Part shown: one piece after another, positions 19,881-30,793 of the stretch
Layout: every line of letters begins with the position of its first letter
How positions within the stretch are numbered: the first letter of the stretch is position 1
NCBI GenBank assembly: GCA_949317995.1
Contig: OX439038.1
Coordinates: 1,816,001-1,880,000 of the forward strand
Length of the DNA: 64,000 bases
Reading direction: 5' to 3'
Origin: Acholoe squamosa
Lineage: Eukaryota; Annelida; Polychaeta; Phyllodocida; Polynoidae
The notes under the pieces: generated by a model
The model's input: only the letters and a program-made list of their open reading frames with translations
What the model was told of the DNA's origin: nothing
Database searches by the model: none
Program-made: the position numbers and the translations under genes

Positions 19881-20438
19881 TTAGACCAGCTTCATTTGAA
19901 AAATGAAAACTGCATTATTGGACACATTTAACTTCTGTACTCCTTTAAATGGCACCAATGTTATCAAGCGATTGTAGCTTAAATCTAGATATCTCAGAGA
20001 TCGCATAATGACACAGTCAGCTGACTCAACTCTGTTGTTTGACAACCTCAGGCGAGACAACTTGTATAACACTGTAAGCTCACAGGGAAAAGATTTTAGA
20101 AGGTTGTGGTCCAGAACCAGGTATTCCAATTGCTTAAGCAGTGACATGTCACAATCTATAATATTGGGCGCATTGTGTGTGAGATTCAGCTCCCTCAGCG
20201 AAGGTAACTTCGTGAGTTCACCGGGAAAAGACCTCAATGGGTTAAAGACCAGATGCAGGTAGTGCAGCCGCCTCAGTTTTGACATGTCACAGGTTATTAC
20301 ATGAAGCTCTTTATGACTGAGATTCAGGTCCATCAGGTCAGGTAACTTTGTGAGTTCACAGGGAAATGATGTCAATGAGTTGTGTTCCAGGGGCAGGAAT
20401 AACAGCCATTTCAGCTCCCAATCCCGCCTCTTTGTATC
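19881..20438 (-). pseudogene. Leucine-rich-repeat fragment, no start codon
   Basis: The frame is open from 20438 to the stop at 19881 (about 185 codons), with TAA just upstream at 20441-20439 and no ATG at the N-terminal end. It contains about seven 23-24-residue LRRs with the L-x-x-L-x-L-x-x-N core (LVLDHNLLKSFPCELT, LRLSNNRV, LRYLDLSYNRLITL, QKLNVSNNAVF). Several loops end in SFPxELTKLP, which suggests recent internal duplication. Probably an exon or 5'-truncated copy of an intracellular LRR protein. It lies on the same strand as, and upstream of, the tandem Death-domain gene. LRR plus Death is a known host combination (PIDD-like), so the two could be remnants of one locus; the gap prevents a decision. 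Confidence 0.6.
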
Positions 20439-20468
20439 TTAAGTAAAAATGGCCCTTTCTCTCATTTC

Positions 20469-23400
20469 AGAACACCAGAGGGTATTCTCCCTCTAGCAGT
20501 AGTGAAGACGACGGGTATGGGGATGAAGGAACAGGAACTGCATGAGGACAGACACAGGTCTTTCGACCTACCAGACATTTTTAATTCTTCCACAGCCCAT
20601 AGAAGAAGTCAGAAGAAGAAGAAAAGGAGTATGAAGTTGAAGTTTCTAGTGAGGTGTCAGAGGAGGAGGAGCCTCCCCCCAAGCGAGCTACTGGTTCTTT
20701 AAAGAAAAAAAGTCCCTATGAAGTCCCCAGGGAAGGTAACTGTGAGAGGCACTCAAAGGTGCCATGAAGTTTTCTTGACAGACCGAGAAGACAGGGCTTT
20801 AATGTACACTGCCCTCAACCAAAAGGCTTTCCAGCAAGCCAGAGGTAAAGACGGATTGGCAAGGTGCAAGGAAGGATGGGACACAGTGCTCAGTAAGTAG
20901 CCTCCTGACATGCCCTCCCTTTTTGACTATTAAAGTTATTAAAGGAAACCAATCTCTACCTTTGATTTGAACTCAAGTACAGACAAGTATATCATAGTAA
21001 AAGCGAAGACACCACTTATTTCTAATTCAGATTAAATTTCCTTTCGTTCTCTTCATGTGCGTTATAAGTAAAGAGGTCCCTATGATAAAACAATCTTTCA
21101 GTTAAATACATGGCTTGTTTTTTTCTGTCAAAGAGCCTTACTGATTTTACCTTTCTTCTTTTAGCTACTGTGAACAGCATACAGAATGCGGATAGAGATC
21201 TACAGAAGACACGGCGCCATCTAAATGACTTTTTCTGGCATTTAAAGTCACAGAACAAAGGAAAAAGAAAATGTATATAACAAAGTGACTCTCTCAAGGT
21301 ACATGGAAAGCTGTAATACAACAAAACTCATGCTTGTCTTGCCACGAGTCTCTTTCTGAAAACCAAGTTGTCTACTTTTGTGTCAAAGACAAAGAAAAGA
21401 CTATTTTATATCTTAATAAGTATAAAAAGAGAATGAATTTATTTGACAGAATGAGAATTTGCTGGACGACATAGACGCGGGCTATGCGGTTGAAGGTTGT
21501 TCTCTCACAGAGGTAATGTGCCTGAAATATAAAGGCGTGGAGAGAATTGCAGGTGAGAACGACCAAACGTTCTTTTTGTTGAACATGTATTTGTCCTCCT
21601 AAAAAATTAACCTATCCTTGAGGAATATTCCCTCCTCCAGACATAACTTCAATCCCATTGTCTTTAATGTAGTCCAAACAAGCCTTTGACCTTGTTGTCA
21701 GTTCAGACACATAACGATAAAATAATTTTCATCATACAGTTTCATGATAGAGCTTCAGTTCAAAGAAAATAAATCCCTCCTTTATCTGCCACAAAAAGAA
21801 TGTGCCATGAATACTTTCTAAAAAAAAATTTTTTTTCTTGTAGGTCCTTCAGGTGAGGTCATTCACTACACATATGCCGTAGAGGAAAAAAAAGAAGAGA
21901 CGTAAGAATCAGAGGCAGAAGGGTAGAACGCTCCCTTCTCCTACTGGCAAGGTGAAACCACAAATTGCACGCCCAGTAACAGCTAAGAACGTCATTCATA
22001 TACCATCAGAGAAAGAACTTATGCTAGCTAACCAGTTAAGTGTTACCCAAACCACCCAGGGCAAAAAAACAAAACCGACTCCCACCAAGCCAAAAACAGT
22101 TGTCAAGAAAGAGGATTCTCCGGCTGTAGTTAAGGGAGCTTCTAAGCCTGCATCCGTTAAAAGTTCAAAGAATCCTGCTTCTTAAATTTCTCTTTCTGTC
22201 AAATCCCAAGCGAAGGCTCTGTTAAAAAAACCTGGGAGGAGGGCGGTTAGAAACACTGCATCTGTTGACGTGGACATTACAGAGGAGGACCAAAACAGAA
22301 AGTGAATCTGATGACATGGAGGTAGCCATTATTGAAAATGACTTAACTGGCATCAGTCAATCTGTGAGTCCTCCTGTGACTTCCACCCCTAAAGGAGTTT
22401 CCCCTAAGGAGGGCATCAGACGCAGCCCCAGGATAGCCCAACGAGAGTCAGGGGGAAAATGCAGCAGTAAGAAGCTATCCTTTGGTAGTGAACGGTCAGG
22501 GGAAGTAAGCTGTAAAGACGAGCTTAAAAGAGAACAAATGGACGAATGTCTGGCTAAAGTGGAGTCTTTTGTAGTAACGATGGAATCAAACAGGAGGGAA
22601 CATGAAGACAGGACCCTGAATCTAGTGGAGAGTTTTACTGAAGTAACAGAAACTCTGTCCTCTCAGAGGAAGAATATTATAGACAATCAGGTGACAAGCA
22701 GTCGCAACATTGCGCAACTGATAAAAGTGGTTGGTAAGCTGATCTATTTAACTGAGAGGTAAAAGCGTTTTTCGAATGCACTAACACAGACTGCAGATCT
22801 GCCTTACCTAGACACTCAGACCCTAGCAGTAAAACAGGATGCCTTGTCGGGCCGGTTCAAAATTGTCACTGTAGACCCAAAGTCCACTTTGAGCGAAAAC
22901 TTGCTGCATGTTACTGAACAAGGGACTCTTGTCATGGGTTCTTCCCCCTTCTCGGGTGCACATCTTGCTTTCTTCAAACCTCCCACTGGCAACAGAGCTC
23001 CACTTGTCCCTGGGTCATCTGCAGAACCTGGGTCTACAGCCACTCTGTCTCAGTCTTCAACTGGCAACGACGGTACACTTGTTCAGGGGGCATATGCAGA
23101 ACCTGGGTCTACAGCCACTCTGTGTCTGTCTTCAACTGGCAACAATGGTACACTTGACCAGGGGTCTTTTGCAGAACCTGGGTCTACAGCCACTCTGTCT
23201 CAGTCTCCAACTAGCAACAATGGTACACTTGTTCAGGGGTCATCTGCATAACCTGGGTCTACAGCCACTTTGTCTCAGTCTCAAACTGGCAACAAAAGAA
23301 ATCTCCTGGGGGTGTCAACACATGTGAGGTCTACAGCAATACTTTGTCAGGCTCCCTGTGCTACTCAAGGAAGATTCATTCAGCCACATGTGGAGACTAC

Positions 23401-24169
23401 AGTGAAATTCTGTCAGCCTCAAACTGGTTATGAAGCTGTGGCTAGTACATTACAAGCCATCCACGAGCAAAGTACATATCAACCTGGTGCACACATGCCT
23501 TACTGTAACACCTGCTAATGCTCACCTGCCCCCTGCAAACACACAAGACCCCACACCAGACCCCGTTACTGCCTTACAGGAGGCAAGTAAGTGTGAATCT
23601 CATGTGAACACAAAACCCGCACCTGAAACGCGAGACCAATATTTTCAGTCTTACAAAATTATTGCTCCCCACTCTTCTTTCAGGAGCACTTTAGCTGTAG
23701 AACATCCTGTTGAGCCCAGTGACCAGAGAAAAAAGAACCCATCTGTTTTAGAACCATTTTCTCACGATGATTCGATGACAGATGTTACAGATGAATTCCC
23801 CAAAGGGACTTTTGGACTGACTTTGGTTCTTTCGACCTGTGTGTGAACTAGAGCAAGGCCACCAGCCAAGGCCGGTACATCCAAGCGAACCTACATAGAT
23901 GTGGAATTTTACTCAGATGTAAAGAACTGCCTTAGGCGAGAGTTAAGGCAGAGGGTAGGAGTGACGAAGAAGTCATGGAAGCTGTTTCTACTCTGGTTAG
24001 AATGTACTTAGCGACAGACTCAAACAACACACCACAGGATAAGGAACGCTTAAAAGGAGGGGAGACTAGTGATGACACGAGACAGGGTCCAACTACCCGC
24101 AAGAGGACGGGAGCAGACCGAGATAGAAATGCTCCTAAGAAAGCTAAGCGAGGAGGGAAGTGTAAATGA
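20469..24169 (+). pseudogene. Decayed multi-exon gene, unknown product
   Basis: A series of coding-like blocks in changing frames on the plus strand. After an acceptor at 20468 comes a Ser/acidic block, then an E/P/K-rich block, then CHEVFLTDREDRALMYTALN (20759-20818) and a GTAAGT donor. Further candidate exons are 21165-21276, 21451-21551 and 21843-22185 (Lys/Pro/Thr-rich). 22265-22762 contains RRSPRIAQR and a helical region, 22844-23518 is repeat-containing, and 23878-24169 ends in a Lys/Arg-rich tail. In-frame stops and at least four frame changes occur, including one next to an A8 run near 21885. No domain was recognised. It could be a dead host gene or a retroelement Gag-like gene, since the SPRIAQR motif recurs in the gypsy element at 46.2 kb. 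Confidence 0.4.
22986..23290 (+). repeat. 75-bp coding tandem repeat
   Basis: CTGGCAAC or CTAGCAAC recurs at 22986, 23061, 23136, 23211 and 23286, exactly 75 bp apart. Each unit encodes 25 residues around AEPGSTATLSQS and GNNGTLVQG. Because the period is a multiple of three the frame is kept, so the array probably arose while the sequence was coding. Confidence 0.9.
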
Positions 24170-25290
24170 AAGGACTCTTATCCCTGATATTCTAACATGG
24201 TCATGTGAAGTTAACTTAGTTACAATTTCTACTTGATGTGTAAGGTCAAGTTAGTTCCCATGAGGGTCAACAGTGTTTCCCATGTAGCGTGTATGTCATT
24301 GAAGTTGTTTTTTTTTCACAGACTGACTCAAGTCAGAGTTTGATTTTTTAGGGTGAACAAAAGAAAAGAGCCCTGCCTATTTTACTTTAGAGTAATCATG
24401 TTATCCAAGAGTTACAACCAACAGAGAATAAAGTGTTCTCTCATATGAACAATGTTAAATAATTCACATGTTCCAGGGTCAACAAAAGAAAAGACCCCAC
24501 TTTAGTATAAATATGACTTATTATGTACAAGAAGACTTTCAACCAATAGAGAAAAAAAAGTTTTGTCAAAGATATGCAACTACAATGAAAAAACAGACAT
24601 TGATCTCTTTATGTACATTTAAGTCGTTAAGAGAAAATGGTTTAACTTCCATATTCTTGCTAGTCTTTCTGCTTTTTACCTCACAAAACTAGTACTTTCT
24701 TGTAGAAGACTTTGAGATTTTTATTGTATGAGACTTTTCCATCATTGTTAAAGCTTGGACTACTTAATAAAGTAAATATATGACAATTGTTTCCCTGTCC
24801 TTTCCTTAATGTAATATAAAATTTATTGTTTTCATTGTGAATTCATGACATGGGGGCGAGGGGGGAAACCAAAGAAAAAGAAGGAGGGGCACCAGAAGTT
24901 TTTCTGCAAACTTTTCCTGTTGTTAAGAGTATAGCCTGGCCCAATTTCAGGGGGGACAGCCCACCTTTTTCCCTGAACAAGTAGGCCCCTTTAATGAACC
25001 CGTCCTCTTTTTTTCTACATTTAAATTCAACATACTAATTCACGTACATGTACCTCCCTCACAACGAGAGTCTGCTTGAAAAAAGTCGCTGTGCACAGAG
25101 GGTGACACTGGTAGAAGGAGTGACGTCACAATTAAGGTAAAGGTTATATCCTGTCCAAGCTGTCCAAGGAAAAGAGATCAAGTATGTGACTCTTGTGCAT
25201 GAACTGTCTTTTTTTTATTTCAGGGAACAATTGTAAATAACTTGCATATTGAAGTCATTATTTCCGTGCGCGTGGCCGCCAAATTTGCGA
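24170..25290. other. No gene recognised
   Basis: AT-rich spacer with G- and C-runs near 24850-24970. The open frame at 24468-24692 shows no domain and lies in low-complexity AT-rich DNA. Confidence 0.5.
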
Positions 25291-25407
25291 CGTTACACAA
25301 TGGGAAAAGTTGTCACAACGACTAAATTATTTTCTCGTTATGTTACTGGTATAAGGAAAACTATGTACTTAAGAGGAATTTAATATGACTTTTTCTTTTT
25401 TTTTTAG

Positions 25408-26327
25408 GATGCCAAGGTCATGCCTGTTGCACACAAAAAGAAAAGGCAACTTCTTTTAAGTGCAAGGACGACAAATCGGTGGACACTAACAGCTTCCATG
25501 CCTCCCTGGCTGAAGCTCAGCTAAAAGATAGAAATTCTAATGCAAGTTCCTCTGAGAGTGAGGGAGAGGACCTACCCTTGATGGAGAACGGTAAACAAAG
25601 ACAGATGGGGGAAGAAAGAAGTGAGTGCTCTGATGGATGCAGTGAACATGAACCATGGAGCTATCAAATTCCACTTCTCAGGGACTCATGGAGGCGAAGA
25701 CACACCGTACGGTGCGACAATGCAGAGACAAGATGTCCGACTTCACTCGAAAACAGAAAAAAAAGTACAACAACCTACGACGTGAAATAAAAAAGACTGG
25801 AAGCGGACCTCCACCCAAGAAGATGCAATTGTCAGGAGTACAGGCTAAAGCGCTAGATTTCCTGAAGGAGGAGGCTGTCAGGGGCATTCCTGGAGTAACT
25901 GAACCCTTCACAAACTAAAGCAGAACCTACCATGAAGGAGGAGGATATATGGAAGCCTGGTACAAGTGACTTCAGGAAAGTTAAAGAAAAGATGAAGGTC
26001 ACAAAGATACCAAGAAAAGAGAAGGACAAGGAGACTTGCAGGAAAGAGAGGAGGAAGATAGAAAAGAGAAAGAGGGAGCATGAGAGGAAGATGAAGGAGG
26101 AGAGAAGGAACGAGGAAGAAGATCAAAGGTGGCTTAATATAGTCAAAGAGACTTCAAGGAAGAAAGAGGAAGCAAGGAAAACACAGTTGGCAGAGAAGGC
26201 CAAAGGAACAAAGAAAGTCAGAGAAACCACAGTGATTAAGTGCACAAAAAAAGAATTTACAGCTCTGTGTCAGGACAAGGCAAAAAGAAAAGCAGAAAGG
26301 GCAAGGAGAAGCAAGGTTAGCAGCTAA
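25408..26327 (+). pseudogene. Harbinger Myb/SANT-like DNA-binding protein, frame-disrupted
   Basis: The exon begins after a TTTTTTTTAG acceptor. Three successive frames carry it: an acidic N-terminal part to about 25650 (ASSSESEGEDLPLMENG); a middle part with KQKKKYNNLRREIKKTGSGP and PPPKKMQLSGVQAKALDFL, the pattern of Myb/SANT-like proteins that accompany Harbinger transposases; and a long Lys/Glu/Arg-rich coiled-coil part (about 25932-26327). At least two frame changes separate them (about 25650-25700 and 25900-25930), so this copy cannot make the full protein unless introns remove the shifts. In active elements this protein helps the transposase bind the transposon ends. Confidence 0.6.
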
Positions 26328-27002
26328 GAAAGGAAAATAGCTCAAGCCATAGCTCAAACATTTATGTGTTTATTGATAACCCAAAAATGGACAAAGACTT
26401 TATGCACTGTGTTGGATATCAAGAGAAAGATTTTATTTATTTCAAATATAACGATACACCTACTTTTGCTTCAGGTGAAACAAAGAGAAAGAAAAGTCTT
26501 TTATTAAAGTTGCTCTTGTGAAAAGTAAAACTTCTAGACAACTACAGTAGAAACTAAGGCGTTAAATAAATATATTTACTTTAAGGTGCTTTTTTCTGTA
26601 GATGTTTTATCTCTCTTGTGTCTCTAGCTAAGAATGACTTTAAAATCAAAGCCTGAGGTTATCTTGCACAGACATCAATACAAGCCTATTGGATATAAAT
26701 ACAAGCCTATGAATTTGCTTCTATCTCAGAGATACTCTAAATTACCTTATTTGTACATGCTATGTGGTCTGATATTTGAGATAAATACTTATAAATAGAG
26801 TTAACTTATTTATCACTGTGAGTTGGATTCAAAACCCATTTTTTCACAAAAGGTTAGTTCAGGATTTACATTAGAAAAACTTTTCTACGTAAGCTTGCCA
26901 AAAGCTCTTGTTGCGGTCGTTTTCCTCTTGCTGCGTCCTCTGGGTGGGCTGAGCCAAGGTAACTCGGAGGGGTCTGTAAGGGTCATCTTGGTCATCTACT
27001 AT

Positions 27003-28829
27003 TCAGATCCCATGGTCAATGGCAACATTGTGGAGACAGGCACAGCTGTAGATGATTCTGGCTGCTGTCTGTGGCTTGTGGCGTATGTAGCCTGCAGATG
27101 AGTCTTGGACCCTGAAAAAAAAACTTTTGTCATTTCGGAAGAGAGACATTCAAGAGACATTCGGGAGGAGGAATTCAAAATGGTAACTTTGAACATAGGG
27201 AAAGTTTAATAAAATTTAAACCAGACGATAAACCCTTACATAATGGACCAAATCTTGAACAATAAAAGAATGTTATGAATAAAATAAAGGTAACCATGCT
27301 CACCTCCAACGCTGCTTCAGGATCCCTATTGCTTGTTCTATGTGTACTTGGCTCTTGCGATGCCATATGTTGTAACTTCTGATCTTGGGAGACGTCTCGC
27401 CCTTGTAAGGAGTGAAAATGTTTCGCCTTACTCCATATCTGAAAAGGAAAACGGGATAAAATTTACATGCACCTAGAAAGGGAAAGAAGGGAAAAGAGGG
27501 GGAAAGAACGTATCTTGTACCATACAAGAGGGGTATTGATTCTTAGAAGACAAGGGAGGGAACAAACGTTCTTACCCCGTGTCTCCCAAAGTCCTCCCAC
27601 ACCTCTGACTTGATCTCATCGCCAACAGGGCAGGAGCTTAGGGCATACGCATCATGCCCGAGCCAGGCCACCTGGGATCAATGTACGTGATTTTCTTGTC
27701 ATAGTCACATACGACCTGAAAAAGTTTTTTTTCTCGGTGCTGACAAACTTATAAATATTTTGTTATTTTCACCGTTAAGAGCTGATAAATGATTTATGTA
27801 TAAACAAAAAATATGGAGGCCTCATACTACAGGTGCTCACCCGAAATAAAATTATGTAAGATGTAAGTACAAACTTACTATGCTGTTAATGGAGTGGTAT
27901 CCATTTCTGTTGACATACGGGCTCTCGTTTTCCCGCGGAGTCTTGACAGCTATGTGGGTACCATCTACAAACCCGAAGACAAATGGAGTCCTCTGCTCAA
28001 CCTCTTCGTCATTGCGTTTCACCTTGTGCCTATACAGCTTCAGGGCAGCTCCCACCTTGGCCTCGAAGCTGTGGGGCCACTTGATGAAGCTGTTTCTGTT
28101 GGTGTAGAAGAAGCCCGCTACATCTTTCAGAGCACGGCAGACAGCAGTCCTCGAGACTTTCTGAGAGTCCCCAGTCATGGCATAAAAACTCCCAGACACA
28201 AAGTATCTCAAGATAAGGCAGAACTGAAAAAGAAAAAAAAAACATATGTGTTAAAGTAACAAGAAAATAAAGATAAAATTAAGTGATTTAATTATAGGTT
28301 TCATGGCTGTTCATGGAAATGGATAATTATGGGTGTAGACCACTGAAATAAACATTGTGACATGGGTTATTCTTAGAACAGACTTGTGACATGGGCCTCA
28401 GAGACAAGACTAAATAAATTGGTAACATGGGATACGGGCTTCATTAAAATAGAGATAGGACATGACTGGCGTAGGTGACATGGGACATAAGCTGACAATT
28501 CAAACATCACTGTCATTGTGACAATGGGGGACCCAACTGAAAGACCCCAAGGTAAAAAATAGGCTACAGGGTATTTGCATATATATATTTTGACTCAATA
28601 AAAATTAGATGTGAAATAAAATTACCCTATGGATGTGAGAAAGACCTCCTCCTCTCTTGCTCCCTTTGAATTTGCTGTACAGCTTGTACTCCGCCACCAG
28701 TTTTCTGACAATGTCTTTGGGGAAGCGGTATCTGGCAGCAAACTCTTTGTCATCAAAAAGAGGGAAAGGCGAGTCTCTTTTATGGCACTTTCTTGTCTTA
28801 CTTCCCAATCTGTCAGTGGGGGGTGGCAT
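27003..28829 (-). pseudogene. HARBI1-like: PIF/Harbinger transposase, five exons, frame-damaged
   Basis: Exons on minus: 28829-28626 (DKEFAARYRFPKDIVRKL), 28223-27879, 27715-27576, 27438-27305 and 27111-27003, all with GT-AG borders. DDE_Tnp_4 signatures are FGFVDGTHIAVKTP (first Asp) in exon 2, WPGS followed by HDAYALSS in exon 3, and HIEQAIGILKQRWR (catalytic Glu) in exon 4. The last exon carries IIYSCACLHNVAIDHGI, the usual C-terminal signature. Exons 4 and 5 join cleanly in phase. In exon 3, however, the WPGS and HDAY parts lie in different frames, separated at about 27654-27662, and the junction of exons 3 and 4 is also out of phase with the conserved frame. A sequencing indel is possible; otherwise this is a dead copy. 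Confidence 0.75.
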
Positions 28830-29145
28830 CTTCAAAAAAATGACTTTCCCTCAATTTCTGTCTCTTTGTTTACACTGGTTCCTGTGTCTTTTATCACTCT
28901 ACGACACACCCCATGGGAATCAATAGTGAAGAACCAAAAGGCAGAAGGTCCAAAGCAACTGCCTTTTTTTGGTTGTTGTGTCAGCACAAAGTTAAACACA
29001 ATGACTTTTCGACAGCAAGAAAAGGATTGTGTAACGGTTTTATTCTCGTTATGCAGAGACGGAGAAAAAACATAGCGAGAAAACATTTGTGTAACGGTTC
29101 AACCATGACACAACAAGGATAGGTATATTCTTGTCTATTGTGTAA

Positions 29146-30171
29146 CGACCTCCAGATGGCCATCTCGGCTCAAATAGGATGATGCCAGCACTCCGAACTA
29201 GGGTATTTTGGAAATCTATGCTAGCAGACACAACCAAATATGTTTCCACCTGTCACACTTGTCTTGCAGCAAAAAGACATGTTCACTCACACAAAACACC
29301 AATGATGGTGAGAGATTACATGGCTTGACCAATGAAGTTCCTAAATCTCGATGCAGTGGGACCACTCCCTTTAACTGTCAGAGGAAACAAACATAAACAA
29401 GTCTGCATAGATTATGCTACCAGCTATGCAACCGCTTGGGCTACTACTGACTTAAAAGCTGAAACAACAGCAGCTGAGTTCTACAAGAACATAATTTGCC
29501 ATTATGGAACACCAGGAAAATCTTCAAACAGACAATGGAACATGCTATACAGGTGCAAGGTTCACAAAGCTGACTAATCACCTTGATATCGAGCATAAAT
29601 TTCCCTCCCTTTACAGGCCTCAAATTAATGGCCTGGTGGAGAAATTCAAAAGCATCAAAACAATTGGGACTCATTTTTTGAACCCATAACCCTTGCCTTG
29701 AACATTACTGAATCCCACACTACAGGATTCACCCCTTTCTTCCTACTCCACGGAAGAAACCCACCTTCCCCAATGGAGCTAGTGTTAGGAAGACAGGATG
29801 ACATTTCCACTGTAGCAGACCATGTAACCAACATGATAGCAAATCAGGATACCTCTAGGAGGAAGGCTATACAAAGGGTCGCCAAGCTACAGAGGAAGGG
29901 GAAGAATAAATATGATAAGAAACTTACACCCCAGGAAATCAAGGTCACTGACATGGTGTACCTTATCATACCCAGAATCCTGATCAACACAGAGTGTAAG
30001 AAACTTCAACCCCTTTTCATGGGACCATATGTTGTAGTAAATAGACCTAGTTTGACAAGTGCCAAACTCAAGAACATGAACACCAGTCTAATGGTGGCCA
30101 GACCTGTACACATAGACAGACTAAAGAAGGTTCACCCTCACAAAAGAAACCACAGGTATAGGTCCAATTAA
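29146..30171 (+). pseudogene. Retrovirus/gypsy-type integrase remnant
   Basis: The remnant starts at the Harbinger end with the second half of an HHCC zinc site (GHLG, then STCHTCLAAK). The core follows: LDAVGPLPL and VCIDYATSYATAWA with the first Asp, LQTDNGTCYTG with the second Asp, and YRPQINGLVEKFK with the Glu. The last part (29698-30171) is the C-terminal integrase region with TGFTPFFLLHGRNP and a basic tail. Stops and frame changes at about 29329, 29515 and 29687 break it. No gag, protease or RT was found upstream, so the copy is 5'-truncated or interrupted. Confidence 0.7.
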
Positions 30172-30793
30172 GGCAAGACCTGCACACCACATATTGGGAA
30201 AGACATCTAAATGTGGTGTAGTTTCAAGATTTTCATTTTTTTTCAACCACACATAAGCATGTGTGACTGAATTTACATTTTATATAAGGCATCAAATTTT
30301 TAAAAATATCAGTAGGTTATTACAACTGAATGGTCAGAGACTGGGACCCTCCAAGTTAAGCAGGATATCAACACTCCTTGTCCATGTCACATGTCACATG
30401 TTAAAACCCATGAAATTTTCATGGCCAGGGTAGGGGTTGAACCTGTAGTCTCAGATCCCAAATCCAACTCCCTATGTACTGCTCCACAGGGACTGACGAG
30501 AAGTGGTTGGCTAGAACCAGGTCTTCATATGATACAAAGCCCGGGGAGGTCACTCACATATAACTACTATACATTTAAAATGTGAAAATCCCCAGCAGTC
30601 TGGGTTGTGACCCCCCCCCCACGCTTTGTCGCTACTGCTCGCATAACGGAGGGCTGTCCGATGCCATAACGAGTGGCCGTACAATACAAGCAATTCGGTG
30701 CCTGTTAGCCCATACATTACTTAGTTACCAGCACCAAACACTACAAATTTGGTAGACTTTAGCAGCAAATTTCTTCTTGCTTTACAGAGCACC
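30172..30793. other. Spacer between integrase and env-like remnants
   Basis: No coding signal. A TTTACAG at 30781-30787 just before the env-like ATG could be the env splice acceptor. Confidence 0.4.

Larger units (their letters stand above)
25291..29147. mobile_element. PIF/Harbinger DNA transposon
   Basis: CGTTACACAAT at 25291-25301 is mirrored by ATTGTGTAACG at 29137-29147. Similarity continues inside: TTTTCTCGTTATGTTAC near 25330 against the reverse complement of the stretch around 29040-29085. Two more inward TTGTGTAACGG copies lie at 29026-29036 and 29088-29098. Between the ends are the two genes expected of a Harbinger: a Myb/SANT-like protein (plus) and a DDE transposase (minus). Both are disrupted, so the copy is probably inactive. 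The exact ends and a 3-bp target duplication could not be fixed. Confidence 0.7.

Noticed and set aside
28629-29075. 148-codon plus-strand ORF
   Set aside because: Antisense to exon 1 of the Harbinger transposase and running into the transposon end; no domain.
30340-30370. Short stretch resembling part of a 5S rRNA (AAGTTAAGCAGG)
   Set aside because: Only about a dozen matching bases; no 5S length or structure around it.
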